From positions 32,928-96,927 of the forward strand of contig CAMHJQ010000010.1 in assembly GCA_946185485.1 (NCBI GenBank): a stretch of 64,000 nucleotides of DNA. The letters run 5' to 3'. Shown piece by piece: positions 40,772 to 52,177 of this stretch (position 1 is the stretch's first letter; each line of letters begins with the position of its first letter). The notes beneath the pieces were generated by a model. It was not told where the DNA came from, did no database searches, and saw nothing but the letters and a program-made list of their open reading frames with translations. The DNA comes from an uncultured Prevotellaceae bacterium (GTDB lineage: Bacteria > Bacteroidota > Bacteroidia > Bacteroidales > Bacteroidaceae). A program made the translations under genes and the position numbers.

Positions 40772-41245
40772 TTATAGCGTTTTCTCCTTGAGGTAATTGG
40801 CAAAGATCCGGGCGGCACTTTCCACTTTGGCTGCGCAAGGGCGCTGCTTGTAGTATTCTGCCGTGCGCTCAGATGCCACATAGCTCGACTGTGCCTTCTC
40901 GTGGCCCTTCAAGCCTAATATCTCCGCACATATCAGGCTGCCATTCTCCTCTTTCGACTTGGCCAGGAGTTGCTGCACCACCTGATAGCAGGCCGACTTG
41001 CCTTCGCGGTCGCTGCCTTCGGTTTGTCCGCAGTCAAGACCTACAAGCATCACAATGCCTGAGACGGCACCGCACATCATGCGCATCCTGCCGACGCCAC
41101 CTCCGAACCCTGCGGCTATCTTCTTGGCCTGCGTGTCGTCGAGTCCGTAGAGGTCGGCAAAGGCCGCCACCACACTCTGGCAGCAACCATATCCCGCCAT
41201 GAAGTTGTCTACCGCCCTGGCTACTCTATCGTCTAATGTCATCAT
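40772..41245 (-). CDS. C_GCAxxG_C_C family protein
   Basis: A 157-residue protein. The spaced cysteines of the family are visible: GYGCCQSV (19-26), MMCGAVSG (about 56-63), a Cys in VGLDCGQ and one in SACYQVV, and a later Cys in the C-terminal half. The family is predicted to be redox active or to bind metal; its role is unknown. It lies next to a TlpA-like gene. Confidence 0.9.
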   Translation of the reverse strand: MMTLDDRVARAVDNFMAGYGCCQSVVAAFADLYGLDDTQAKKIAAGFGGGVGRMRMMCGAVSGIVMLVGLDCGQTEGSDREGKSACYQVVQQLLAKSKEENGSLICAEILGLKGHEKAQSSYVASERTAEYYKQRPCAAKVESAARIFANYLKEKTL

Positions 41246-41325
41246 GCTTTAATGTACTAGTTAGTGTTGTTATATTATCTTATATTAAAAAGAGTCCAAT
41301 GATGTTACTCATTGAACTCCATTTG

Positions 41326-41413
41326 CGGAAGGTGAGGGATTCAAACCCCCGATACCCGAAAGGGGTATACCGGATTTCGAGTCCAGCGCGATCGATCACT
41401 CTGCCAACCTTCC
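41326..41413 (-). tRNA. tRNA-Ser (anticodon CGA)
   Basis: An 88-base serine-type tRNA with a long variable arm. The acceptor arms are GGAAGGT and ACCTTCC, and the anticodon stem CTGGA/TCCGG holds loop CTCGAAA, so the anticodon is CGA, for UCG. The variable arm is TACCCCTTTCGGGTA, and the T arm contains GGTTTGAATCC. CCA is not encoded. Confidence 0.95.
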
Positions 41414-41523
41414 TAATAAGCGAATGCCATGATGCTAGCATCAATGGCTGAGCGAAATGAAGGTCAAATAATTTTGAACCTTCCAATAAGTCAAAATCGT
41501 GATCTTCCTCAGAAAATCGGATG

Positions 41524-41555
41524 CAAAGGTAAGGTATTTTTCTGAATAAACCAAA
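41524..41555 (-). promoter_or_regulatory. tRNA-Ser promoter
   Basis: On the minus strand TTTG (41555-41552), 20 bases, then TACCTTTG (41531-41524), about 110 bases before the mature 5' end. Confidence 0.65.
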
Positions 41556-41579
41556 TAATATCGTAGTTTTTTAAAAATA

Positions 41580-41611
41580 TTTGGCTATGTCGTGTTTTTT
41601 TTGTACCTTTG
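41580..41611 (+). promoter_or_regulatory. fabD promoter
   Basis: TTTG (41580-41583), 20 bases, then TACCTTTG (41604-41611), about 57 bases before the start. Confidence 0.75.
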
Positions 41612-41668
41612 CAGCCGCTAAGAAAGCACAGACACATTATTTAATTAAACAATAGGTTAAACGTAACA

Positions 41669-42580
41669 ATGAAAGCATTTGTTTTTCCAGGACAGGGGGC
41701 TCAGTTCGTAGGAATGGGCAAGGACCTGTACGACAACAATGAGACAGCGAAGGAGTTGTTTGAGAAGGCCAACGAGATTCTTGGCTACCGAATCACTGAT
41801 ATTATGTTTGAAGGTACCGACGAGGACTTGAAGCAGACGAAGGTTACGCAGCCCGCAGTATTCCTGCACAGCGTGATTTCTGCTCTTTGTGCCACTCCTT
41901 CAGAGAACCCCGAGACGGACAAGCCGTCGATGGTTGCCGGCCACTCGCTGGGCGAGTTCTCGGCTTTGGTTGTGGCTGGCGCCTTGTCGTTTGAAGACGG
42001 CTTGAGGCTGGTCTATGCCCGTGCCATGGCTATGCAGAAAGCCTGTGAGGCTCAGCCCTCGACGATGGCTGCCATTATTGGCCTGCCCGACGAGAAGGTG
42101 GAGGAAGTCTGCGCAGAGGTGTCGAAGCTGGGCAAGGGCGTTTGTGTTCCTGCCAACTACAACAATCCCGGCCAGCTGGTGATTTCGGGTGATATTGAAG
42201 CTATCAACGAAGCTTGCGAACGGTTAAAGGCTGCCGGTGCCAAGCGTGCACTGCCGCTGAAGGTCGGCGGCGCCTTCCACTCTCCGCTCATGCAGCCCGC
42301 CAAGGACGAGTTGCAGGCTGCCATCGAGGCTACTGAAATCAAAGAACCTATCTTCCCCATCTACCAGAATGTGGATGCCAAGCCTCACACAGATCCTGCT
42401 GAAATCAAGCAGAACCTGATTGCACAGCTGACCAGCAGCGTGCTGTGGACGCAGATTGTGCAGAACATGATTGCCGACGGTGCCGACGACTTCACGGAGT
42501 GCGGTCCTGGCAAGGCCTTGCAGGGCATGATTAGCAAGATCAACCGCGAGGTTTCTGCACACGGAATCCAGGTAGATTAA
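41669..42580 (+). CDS. fabD: Malonyl-CoA:ACP transacylase
   Basis: Loads malonyl groups onto acyl carrier protein for fatty-acid synthesis. The 303-residue protein has FPGQGAQFVGMG (5-16), the active-site GHSLGEFSA (about 92-100), KVGGAFHSPLM with the catalytic His, and ECGPGKALQGM near the end. It has its own promoter; no other fab gene is adjacent. Confidence 0.96.
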   Translation: MKAFVFPGQGAQFVGMGKDLYDNNETAKELFEKANEILGYRITDIMFEGTDEDLKQTKVTQPAVFLHSVISALCATPSENPETDKPSMVAGHSLGEFSALVVAGALSFEDGLRLVYARAMAMQKACEAQPSTMAAIIGLPDEKVEEVCAEVSKLGKGVCVPANYNNPGQLVISGDIEAINEACERLKAAGAKRALPLKVGGAFHSPLMQPAKDELQAAIEATEIKEPIFPIYQNVDAKPHTDPAEIKQNLIAQLTSSVLWTQIVQNMIADGADDFTECGPGKALQGMISKINREVSAHGIQVD

Positions 42581-42625
42581 AGATTAAACATTAAAGATTA
42601 AACATTAAACATTTAAGGTTAATCG

Positions 42626-44281
42626 TTGAACGTGGAGAAGGTTATCATTTACCAGATATTCACTCGTCTTTTCGGCAATCGTAACGTCTCTCGCAGAGAG
42701 AGCGGCACGATTGCCGAAAACGGTAGTGGAAAGTTTGCCGATCTGTCACCGGAGGTACTGAAGGACATCGCCCAAATGGGTGTCAGCCATGTGTGGTATA
42801 CGGGTGTTATCCGTCATGCCACGCAGACGGACTATTCGGCTTACGGCATTCCCCGCCAGCATCCCGCTGTGGTGAAAGGCAAGGCCGGTTCGCCCTATGC
42901 CATCACCGACTACTATGACGTAGACCCCGACTTGGCTGTCGACGTCAACCAGCGCATGCAGGAGTTCGAGCAGTTGGTGGAGCGTACGCACAAGGCCGGG
43001 CTGAAGGTCATCATCGACTTTGTGCCCAACCATGTGGCCCGTCAGTATAAGTCCATCTGCAAGCCCAAGCGTGTAAAAGACCTGGGTGAGACGGACAACG
43101 TACTGCATGGCTTCGACCCGCAGAACAACTTCTACTACTGTCCGGGTCAGCGCTTCTCCCCCTATTTCGACCTCTATCAGGGCGAGCAGGAACCTTATCT
43201 GGAAGAGCCTGCCAAGGCCACTGGCAACGACCACTTCGACAATGCCCCTGGGCAGAATGACTGGTACGAGACGGTGAAGCTGAACTACGGCGTTGACTAT
43301 TATGCCGGTCGCATAGGATACTTTGACCCCATTCCCGACACCTGGCTCAAGATGACGGACATCCTGATGTTCTGGGCGAAGAAGGGTATCGACGGATTCC
43401 GTTGCGACATGGCTGAAATGGTGCCTGCCGAGTTCTGGGCATACGCCACGCAGAAGGTGAAGAAGAAATACAAGAACATCATCTTCATGGGCGAGGTCTA
43501 CAATCCCTATGAGTACCGTCACTATCTGGCTTCCGGCTTCGACTGGCTCTACGACAAGGTGGGCATGTACGACACCATGCGTAACGTCATCTGCCACTAT
43601 GTCCCGACGTCAGCCATCAGCCATGCCTGGCAGCAGACGGACGACATCCGCGACCACATGCTCTACTTCCTGGAGAACCACGACGAGCAGCGCGTTGCCA
43701 GCGACTTCTTTGCTGCCGACGGACGCAAGGGCGTGCCAGGCATGATGGTGTCGCTGCTGTTGCAGCAGAACCCCTTCATGCTGTATGCCGGCGAGGAATA
43801 TGGCGAGCGCGGCATGGACCGCGAAGGCTTCAGCGGCAACGACGGCCGTACCACCATCTTTGACTACTGGAGCATCGACACGCTCTGCCGCGCTTCCCAG
43901 AACAAGCTGACGGAGGCTGAGCAGCAGCTGTTTGATATACATAAGAAGACCATGCTTCTGGCCCGTGAAGAGAAAGCCGTCACAGCAGGTGTCAACTTCG
44001 ACCTGATGTACGTCAACGGACACTTGGAGCGCCAGTATGCCTTCCTGCGCAAGGCTGACAATGAGCTGCTGCTGGTGGTGGCTAACTTCGAAGACCACGA
44101 TGTAGTCATCGATGTCAACATCCCTGCCCACGCTTTCGATTTCATGCAGATGAAGGAGAAGAACGCCATTGCCATCGACCTGCTGACAAAGGAGAAACTG
44201 GCTGTGCGACTGAAGAAGGACAGTGCTGTCAGAATGTCTGTCGGAGCCAGGAACGGCCGTGTGTGGAAGGTGAAATTGTGA
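42626..44281 (+). CDS. GH13 alpha-amylase family glycoside hydrolase
   Basis: A 551-residue cytoplasmic enzyme without a signal peptide. All four GH13 regions are present: I VIIDFVPNHV, II GFRCDMAEM (nucleophile Asp), III FMGEVYNP (acid Glu), and IV FLENHDEQR. Likely acts on glycogen or maltodextrins inside the cell; exact specificity is unknown. There is no ATG at the start, so TTG 42626 or GTG 42632 is used; both fit the alignment with YQIFTRLFGN. Confidence 0.9.
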   Translation: MNVEKVIIYQIFTRLFGNRNVSRRESGTIAENGSGKFADLSPEVLKDIAQMGVSHVWYTGVIRHATQTDYSAYGIPRQHPAVVKGKAGSPYAITDYYDVDPDLAVDVNQRMQEFEQLVERTHKAGLKVIIDFVPNHVARQYKSICKPKRVKDLGETDNVLHGFDPQNNFYYCPGQRFSPYFDLYQGEQEPYLEEPAKATGNDHFDNAPGQNDWYETVKLNYGVDYYAGRIGYFDPIPDTWLKMTDILMFWAKKGIDGFRCDMAEMVPAEFWAYATQKVKKKYKNIIFMGEVYNPYEYRHYLASGFDWLYDKVGMYDTMRNVICHYVPTSAISHAWQQTDDIRDHMLYFLENHDEQRVASDFFAADGRKGVPGMMVSLLLQQNPFMLYAGEEYGERGMDREGFSGNDGRTTIFDYWSIDTLCRASQNKLTEAEQQLFDIHKKTMLLAREEKAVTAGVNFDLMYVNGHLERQYAFLRKADNELLLVVANFEDHDVVIDVNIPAHAFDFMQMKEKNAIAIDLLTKEKLAVRLKKDSAVRMSVGARNGRVWKVKL

Positions 44282-44300
44282 ATGTTGAACAAGAAAGGAT

Positions 44301-44774
44301 ATGGCATACGACGACTACGTACTTAACGAGCATAACAAGGAAGAGTTTCCGCCTGCCCATACGGCGGAGCATCTGCTGAACCAGACAATGATCAGGCTCT
44401 TTGGCTGTGAGCGCAGCTACAATGCCCACATCGAGCGCAAGAAGAGCAAGATGAGTTTCCGACTGGACCACAAGCCCAGCCGGCAGGATGAGAAGGAGAT
44501 AGAGCGCGAGATGCAGCGGCTGATAGACGAGGACCTGCCCGTGACCTTTGACTATGTCACTAAGGACTGTCTGCCAGAGGGTATAGCCCTCGACCGACTG
44601 CCCGACGATGCCTCGGAGACCATCCGTCTGGTGCGTATCGGCGACTACGACGTGTGCCCCTGTATCGGCAAACATGTACGCTCGACGGCACAGATAGGCC
44701 GTTTCGAGATGCTGGGTACCAACTGGGACGAACACGAACACTCGTTCCGTGTGAGATTCAAAATCGTCCAGTAA
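44301..44774 (+). CDS. Alanyl-tRNA editing protein, AlaX-like
   Basis: A 157-residue protein with the free-standing Thr/Ala-tRNA second additional domain. Zinc ligands are in HTAEHLLN (residues about 20-27) and CPCIGKHV (about 118-125). It hydrolyses wrongly charged tRNA (for example Ser-tRNA-Ala). It follows the amylase gene closely. Confidence 0.85.
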   Translation: MAYDDYVLNEHNKEEFPPAHTAEHLLNQTMIRLFGCERSYNAHIERKKSKMSFRLDHKPSRQDEKEIEREMQRLIDEDLPVTFDYVTKDCLPEGIALDRLPDDASETIRLVRIGDYDVCPCIGKHVRSTAQIGRFEMLGTNWDEHEHSFRVRFKIVQ

Positions 44775-44845
44775 AAACTGCGCCATATCCCCCCTTTAAA
44801 ATAAAAAAAGTGCTTAGTGATGAAAGAATTATCATTTTTTTCAGT

Positions 44846-44853
44846 AACTTTGC
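44846..44853 (+). promoter_or_regulatory. -7 element of lepA
   Basis: TAACTTTG, 22 bases before the ATG at 44876. Confidence 0.55.
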
Positions 44854-44875
44854 AACCAAAACGCCCCTATAGCAC

Positions 44876-46657
<1,782 letters not shown>

Positions 46658-46691
46658 TAAACAAACTACATAAAACCTATTGAGAAACTAT

Positions 46692-47285
46692 ATGACGACT
46701 ATTGGACTGACAACGAGAGATGTGGCGCGTGAGCTGGCCAGGCGGTACAGTACGATGACCCACGAAGAACTGGATGTGCTGGAGAGCATTCTGGTACCCA
46801 TGAAGTTCCAGAAGGGTGAAATCATCCTCCATGAGGGTGAGGTATGCAAAGATATCTACTGGGTTGTCAAGGGACTTGTGCGCCAGTTCTATTTCAAGAA
46901 CGGCAAGGAGCTGACGGAATATATGGCTGTCGAGAACACCATCTGCATGAGTATTGAGAGCCTCTTCAGGGAGGAACCCAGCCGCCAGCAGATGCAGGCC
47001 ATCGAACCGACCATCATCTTCGCCTTGCCCAAGGCCAAACTGGAGAAGGAAGCTGTCAGAAATGTCAATATTCAGATGTTGTATCGTAAGATACTGGAAG
47101 AGTCACTGATACTCTCTCAGGTGCATGCCGACATGTTGCGCTTCGAGTCAGCCCAGGAGCGCTATGCCAAGTTGGTGAAACGCTCACCGCAACTGGTACT
47201 GCGTGCCCCGCTGGTGTATATCGCCAGCTATCTGCAGATGACACCCGAGACACTGTCCCGTGTGCGCACCTCTGCCTTGCTATAA
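46692..47285 (+). CDS. Crp/Fnr-family transcription regulator
   Basis: A 197-residue protein. A cyclic-nucleotide-binding-type domain (FQKGEIILHEGEVCKDIYWV, about residues 36-55) and a C-terminal HTH (VYIASYLQMTPETLSRVRTS) are seen. No Fnr-type cysteine cluster is present. It starts at ATG 46692; the TTG at 46680 is a less likely start. Its end overlaps the ispE end by 6 bases in converging orientation. Confidence 0.88.
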   Translation: MTTIGLTTRDVARELARRYSTMTHEELDVLESILVPMKFQKGEIILHEGEVCKDIYWVVKGLVRQFYFKNGKELTEYMAVENTICMSIESLFREEPSRQQMQAIEPTIIFALPKAKLEKEAVRNVNIQMLYRKILEESLILSQVHADMLRFESAQERYAKLVKRSPQLVLRAPLVYIASYLQMTPETLSRVRTSALL

Positions 47286-48113
47286 CGGTGCAACAAAAGT
47301 AAACATATCGGGGAATGTCTGGCTGAGCATGTCAGGACATTCCTGAAAGAGTCCGAACAGGGCGCTGCCTGAGCCAGACATGGCTGCATAGGTGGCGCCC
47401 ATCTTGTATAATTGCTCTTTGACCTGTCCAATCTCGGGGTGCAGGGCGAAGACACTCTCTTCGAAGTCGTTCACCAGGTCGTCCTTCCACGTTTCAACGG
47501 GCTGTAGTACCACGTCGCGACAGTTCTTTGCGGGGTAGTGAGGATGGATGCGCGAGAAAGCCTCCTTGGTGGGGACGGGGATGTCTGGGCGCACGACGCC
47601 GATATGCCAGCCGCTCAGGTCGAGACTGATGGGCTGCAGGCGTTCGCCGATACCTTCGGCATAGCATGGACGGCTGACGATGAAGAAGGGGCAGTCGGCA
47701 CCCAGCCGGGCGGCATATTGTATCATCTGCTCGTCGCTAAGACCTAACGCAAACAAGTCGTTCAACAGCCGTATCATATAGGCACAGTCGCTACTGCCGC
47801 CCCCCATGCCCGCCTGTGTGGGAATGCCTTTCCACAGGTGGGCATGGATGCGCGGCAGGGTAGGGAAGTCGCTCTTCAGCAGCTGGTAGGCCCGTACCAC
47901 GAGATTGCGCTGTTCGTCACCCTCAATGGGTATGTTAGTCGTCTTCAGGTCACAGTCCACGTCAGAAGGGAATATCTCGTCCATCACCTGCACCTCCAGG
48001 GCATCCTTGATGGGAACGGGATAGAAAACCGTCTGCAGGTTATGATATCCGTCGCTGCGTTTCTCGACGACATTCAGACCTAAGTTAATCTTGGCGACTG
48101 GGAAGGTAATCAT
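47280..48113 (-). CDS. ispE: 4-diphosphocytidyl-2-C-methyl-D-erythritol kinase
   Basis: GHMP kinase of the MEP isoprenoid pathway. The 277-residue protein has the N-terminal AKINLGLNVVEKRSDGYHNL, the ATP loop PTQAGMGGGSSDCA, and the C-terminal YAAMSGSGSALFG. It follows apgM after 4 bases, probably in one operon. Confidence 0.97.
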   Translation of the reverse strand: MITFPVAKINLGLNVVEKRSDGYHNLQTVFYPVPIKDALEVQVMDEIFPSDVDCDLKTTNIPIEGDEQRNLVVRAYQLLKSDFPTLPRIHAHLWKGIPTQAGMGGGSSDCAYMIRLLNDLFALGLSDEQMIQYAARLGADCPFFIVSRPCYAEGIGERLQPISLDLSGWHIGVVRPDIPVPTKEAFSRIHPHYPAKNCRDVVLQPVETWKDDLVNDFEESVFALHPEIGQVKEQLYKMGATYAAMSGSGSALFGLFQECPDMLSQTFPDMFTFVAPL

Positions 48114-48117
48114 GCTC

Positions 48118-49416
48118 TTACTCCTTGATAAACGTATGCATGAACTCGTCGAGTTTCAGCAGGCCGTAAGCACCGCTGGCACACGAAACTTCATCGTACT
48201 GCTGTACGTCATCGGGCTCGATGCCGCGATGCCAGATGAGGAAGGGTACGGGCTGTCCCACGTGGATGCGCTGTTCGACGGGTGTCAGGTGGTCGGGCAG
48301 CACGGCGATGCTCACAGGCTCATGGCTTGTGTCTGCCTCAGTACCCCAGTCTTTCACCTTATTATATATAGGGGTGATGAGACGCTGGTCGAGATATTCG
48401 ATGGTCTTCAGCTTCAGTTCCAGGTCGCCGTCGTGGCCAGCCTCGTCGCTGGCTTCGACATGAACGAAGACGAAGTCGTCCTTTTCCAGTGCGTCGATGG
48501 CTGCCTGTGCTTTGCCCTCGTAATTGGTGTCGGCAAGGCCAGTGGCACCAGGTACCTTGATGATGCGCAGGCCGGCATACTTGCCGATGCCCTGAATGAG
48601 GTCGACGGCAGAGATGACGGCACCACTCTTGATATTCGGGTACTGCTGCATGAGCGTCTCCATCGACGGGCGATAGCCGCCGCTCCAAGGCCAGATGCTG
48701 TTGGCCTGACGCTCGCCCTTGGCAGCCTTGGCCTTGTTGTAGGGGTGGTTAGGCAGCAGTTCCTGAGAGCGCAGGATGAGTTCATTGATGAGGTCGGCGG
48801 TTTGTTGGGGGGAGAGGCGGCGGCTGTGGTGGCTGTCAGCGGCAAAACCGCTGACCACACTTTCCGGTTTCACCAGCAGCGGGCGCCAGGGTTCGTTGGG
48901 ATGGTCGTGGGGTGGGGCACAAACGATGTGTTTGTTGCCGCCCTTGATGACCAGCAAGTGGCGATATTGGATGCCGCAGATGAACTGTACGCGCTCGCAG
49001 CCCTCGCGCTCGTTGATGGGCTTAGCGAGGTTCTCGTTCAGGTAGTCGATGAGCACGCGGGCATCGTCGGTCTCCAGATTGCCACCATTATGGGTGATGA
49101 TTTTCCCATCTTCCAGCGTGATGATATTGCAACGGATGGCAAAGTCATCGTCTGCCATCTCATAGCCTATCGATGCAGCCTCTAAAGGCCCACGACCTTC
49201 ATACACCTTATTCAAGTCATAGCCGAGAATAGCAGTATTGGCAACCTCAGAGCCTGGGGGAAAACCTTCGGGTACAGTAATGAGTCGTCCGCAGCGACCT
49301 TCACGTGCCAACTGATCCATCATCGGCTTATGGGCATACTGTAGCAATGTCTTCCCACCAAGTCGCTCGACTGGCAGGTCGGCCATTCCATCACCCAAAA
49401 TAATGATATGCTTCAT
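48118..49416 (-). CDS. apgM: Cofactor-independent phosphoglycerate mutase (archaeal type)
   Basis: Interconverts 2- and 3-phosphoglycerate. The 432-residue protein starts with MKHIIILGDGMADLP (metal-binding Asp) and has the nucleophile Ser in EVANTAILGYD, the VHVEASDEAGHDGD metal site, and the late LPDHLTP. Such ApgM proteins sit beside thrA in several Bacteroidetes and were earlier annotated as homoserine kinase-like, so a threonine-pathway link is possible. Confidence 0.9.
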   Translation of the reverse strand: MKHIIILGDGMADLPVERLGGKTLLQYAHKPMMDQLAREGRCGRLITVPEGFPPGSEVANTAILGYDLNKVYEGRGPLEAASIGYEMADDDFAIRCNIITLEDGKIITHNGGNLETDDARVLIDYLNENLAKPINEREGCERVQFICGIQYRHLLVIKGGNKHIVCAPPHDHPNEPWRPLLVKPESVVSGFAADSHHSRRLSPQQTADLINELILRSQELLPNHPYNKAKAAKGERQANSIWPWSGGYRPSMETLMQQYPNIKSGAVISAVDLIQGIGKYAGLRIIKVPGATGLADTNYEGKAQAAIDALEKDDFVFVHVEASDEAGHDGDLELKLKTIEYLDQRLITPIYNKVKDWGTEADTSHEPVSIAVLPDHLTPVEQRIHVGQPVPFLIWHRGIEPDDVQQYDEVSCASGAYGLLKLDEFMHTFIKE

Positions 49417-49424
49417 ATTATTTG

Positions 49425-49591
49425 TTTTTGCAGCGGACTACAGGACTTAATGACTATTCTTTATGCTGATAGTGTATCGTTAAAGTCCTTTAGTCCTGTT
49501 GTTATATTTTTGCAGCGGACTACAGGACTTAAGGACTATTCTTTATGCTGATAGTGTATCGTTAAAGTCCTTTAGTCCTGTAGTCCGCTGC
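49425..49591. repeat. Tandem 75-bp repeats that form long hairpins
   Basis: 49425-49499 and 49507-49581 are identical except one base. The second copy plus its right edge is a near-perfect palindrome: the arm GCAGCGGACTACAGGACT and on (49512-49537) pairs with its complement ending at 49591, 26 bp with one mismatch. Within the arm GGACT recurs at regular spacing. It sits between thrA and apgM on the same strand. Confidence 0.9.
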
Positions 49592-49597
49592 TATAAT

Positions 49598-52078
49598 TTA
49601 GATATTAGCGATGCTCATGATATTTGCGAAGACACCTGCTGCCGTGACGGCGGCGCCAGCACCATAGCCCTGAATGAGCATCGGGTACTCCTTGTAGCGC
49701 TCGGTGGTCAGCAATACGATGTTGTTCGACCCCTCCAGTCCGTAGAAAGGATGACCGTAGGGCACCTCCTTCAGGGCTACGCTGGTCTTGAAGTTCGTGG
49801 GGTCGTTCTCGTCGGCTTCCATCGTAGCCACGAAGCGCCAGCGTTTCTTTTCGCTTTCGAGCACCTTGCGACGAGCCTCGAAGTCGGCATCAAGTTCGGG
49901 CAGACGCTTCCAGAAGTCGTCAATGCTTCCCTCGAAGTAGCTGTCGGGCACGAAGAGGTGCTTCTCCACGTCGTCCTGCTCCACCTTGTAGCCTGCCTCA
50001 CGAGTCAGGATGACCAGTTTGCGGATGACGTCCGTGCCGCTGAGGTCGATGCGCGGGTCAGGCTCTGAGTAACGCTGCTCCTTGGCACGGCGGACGGTCT
50101 CAGAGAAGGGCACGTCGGCAGCAATCTCGTTGAAGATAAAGTTGAGCGTACCAGAAAGGATGGCCTCGATCTTCAGGATTTTGTCGCCTGAGTTGCACAG
50201 GTCGTTGATGGTGCCGATGATGGGCAGTCCAGCACCGACGTTGGTCTCGTAGCGGAACCATACGCCGCGGTCGCGGGCTGTCTGGCGCAGCTTCAGGTAG
50301 CTGTCGTAGTCGCTCGAAGCGGCTATCTTGTTGGCAGCCACGACGCTGATATTATGCTCCAGGAAGGTCTGGTATAATGTTGCGATCTGTCGGCTGGCGG
50401 TACAGTCGACGAAGACGCTGTTAAAGATGTTCATCTTGATGATTTCCTCGCGCATGTGTTCGGTATCGGCCTTGAAACCAGCGCGCAGAATCTTCTCGTA
50501 GTTGTCGAGGTCGATGCCGTCGCGGTCGAGCACGAAGTTGTCGACATCGCTGATGCCCACCACGTTCAGCTTCAGACGGCGTGACTGCATGAGGAACTGC
50601 TGCTGGGTACGAATCTGTTCGAGGAGCATGCCACCCACCGTTCCGATGCCGCAGATGAAGATGTTGAGCACCTTATATTCTGACAGGAAGAATGAGTCGT
50701 GCAGCACGTTCAGCGACTTACGCAGGAATTTGCCGTCGACGACGAACGAGATGTTCGTCTCTGATGCACCCTGGGCACAGGCAATGACGCTGATACCCGA
50801 ACGTCCCAGCGTGCCAAACAGTTTACCGGCGATACCCGGCGTCTGCTTCATGTTCTCACCCACGATGGCGATGGTAGCCAGACCACTCTCCACCTGCATG
50901 GGGAACATGGCGCCCGTCTCTATCTCCTTGGCAAACTCGGCGTTCAGTACCTCGGCAGCGGCCTCGGCATCCTCGTCGCGCACACCGATAGAGGTAGAGT
51001 TCTCTGACGATGCCTGCGACACCATGAACACGCTGATGCCCTTGTTGGCCAGCGTCGTAAAGATGCGGCGGTTGACGCCAATGACACCCACCATCGACAG
51101 ACCTGTGACGGTTATCAGCGAGGTGCCCTTGATGGAGGAAATACCCTTGATGGGCTTCTGGTCATTCTCAATCTTCGACTTGATGAGCGTGCCCGGATGT
51201 TCAGGGTTGAAGGTATTCTTGACCTTGATAGGTATATTCTTGACGCAGACAGGATAGATCGTCGGGGGATAGATGACCTTGGCGCCGAAGTTGCATAGCT
51301 CCATGGCCTCCACATAGGAGAGCTCGTTGATGGTATAGGCGCTCTTGATGACCTTCGGGTCGGCTGTCATGAAGCCGTCCACGTCGGTCCATATCTCCAG
51401 CACGTCGGCATCGAGTGCTGCTGCAATGATGGCTGCGGTATAGTCGCTGCCGCCACGTCCCAGGTTGGTGGTCTCATGGCTGTCGCGGTCTCGGGCAATG
51501 AATCCTGGCACCACGGCGACGGTCTTGCTGGCGTTGGTATTGTTGGACTGGAAGGTCGCAAAGGCTTCCTTCACCAGTTTGTTGGTCAGATCGGTGTCGA
51601 GTACATGCTTGCCCTCCTTGTTTTCCGTGCGGATGAAGTCGCGGGCATTCATACGCATACCATTCTTGATCATGGCTGCCACAATGTGCGATGACAGACG
51701 CTCACCATAGCTGATGATGGTGTCCTGCGTCTTCTCGCTGAGGTCGTGAATCAGGAACACACCATAATAGATGCTCCGCAACTGGTCGAAGAGCTGGTCT
51801 ACGCTGTTGAATAAGTCGATGCGCTTTTTGTCGTCCTGGATGATGGCGTCTATCATCTGGTGATGACGGGTGACCATCGATTCGAACTCCTCGCGATAGT
51901 GGCTGTCTCCATTCTTGGCTAATTGCGAAGTCGCAATCAGTTTGTCGGTGATGCCGTTCAGTGCACTTACAACTACTACGACAGGCCCCCGTCCGGCTTC
52001 TGCCTCTACAATCTCTTTTAAGCTCAAAATGCTTTTCACGGAACCTACGGACGTTCCGCCGAATTTCATTACTTTCAT
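49598..52078 (-). CDS. thrA: Bifunctional aspartokinase / homoserine dehydrogenase
   Basis: First and third steps from aspartate toward threonine and methionine. An 826-residue fusion: kinase (KFGGTSVGSVKS at the start, GRGGSDYTAAIIA), two ACT regulatory segments (about 315-465, with EVLNAEFAKEI and ASETNISFVVDG), then dehydrogenase (FICGIGTVGGMLLEQI as the NAD site, GTLNFIFNEI). Start at ATG 52078 (MKVMKFGG). ACT domains imply feedback control by threonine. No leader-peptide attenuator was found. Confidence 0.97.
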   Translation of the reverse strand: MKVMKFGGTSVGSVKSILSLKEIVEAEAGRGPVVVVVSALNGITDKLIATSQLAKNGDSHYREEFESMVTRHHQMIDAIIQDDKKRIDLFNSVDQLFDQLRSIYYGVFLIHDLSEKTQDTIISYGERLSSHIVAAMIKNGMRMNARDFIRTENKEGKHVLDTDLTNKLVKEAFATFQSNNTNASKTVAVVPGFIARDRDSHETTNLGRGGSDYTAAIIAAALDADVLEIWTDVDGFMTADPKVIKSAYTINELSYVEAMELCNFGAKVIYPPTIYPVCVKNIPIKVKNTFNPEHPGTLIKSKIENDQKPIKGISSIKGTSLITVTGLSMVGVIGVNRRIFTTLANKGISVFMVSQASSENSTSIGVRDEDAEAAAEVLNAEFAKEIETGAMFPMQVESGLATIAIVGENMKQTPGIAGKLFGTLGRSGISVIACAQGASETNISFVVDGKFLRKSLNVLHDSFFLSEYKVLNIFICGIGTVGGMLLEQIRTQQQFLMQSRRLKLNVVGISDVDNFVLDRDGIDLDNYEKILRAGFKADTEHMREEIIKMNIFNSVFVDCTASRQIATLYQTFLEHNISVVAANKIAASSDYDSYLKLRQTARDRGVWFRYETNVGAGLPIIGTINDLCNSGDKILKIEAILSGTLNFIFNEIAADVPFSETVRRAKEQRYSEPDPRIDLSGTDVIRKLVILTREAGYKVEQDDVEKHLFVPDSYFEGSIDDFWKRLPELDADFEARRKVLESEKKRWRFVATMEADENDPTNFKTSVALKEVPYGHPFYGLEGSNNIVLLTTERYKEYPMLIQGYGAGAAVTAAGVFANIMSIANI

Positions 52079-52145
52079 ATTTCTATGCAATTTACCTTAC
52101 CGCTGGTACCCCTACTGACAATGGGGGACTTCTCCAACGGCGGTG

Positions 52146-52177
52146 CAAAGGTAAACATAAAAAATGGACTGACCAAA
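52146..52177 (-). promoter_or_regulatory. thrA promoter
   Basis: On the minus strand TTTG (52177-52174), 20 bases, then TACCTTTG (52153-52146). The TTTG is the loop of the upstream terminator hairpin. The about 60-base leader can fold through CCCC/GGGG. Confidence 0.75.

Noticed and set aside
48091..49185. 364-residue plus-strand open frame
   Set aside because: It is antisense to ispE and apgM, which have all family motifs; it arises from GC-rich third positions.
52079..52145. Threonine attenuator leader peptide before thrA
   Set aside because: The roughly 60-base leader contains no short frame rich in Thr or Ile codons.
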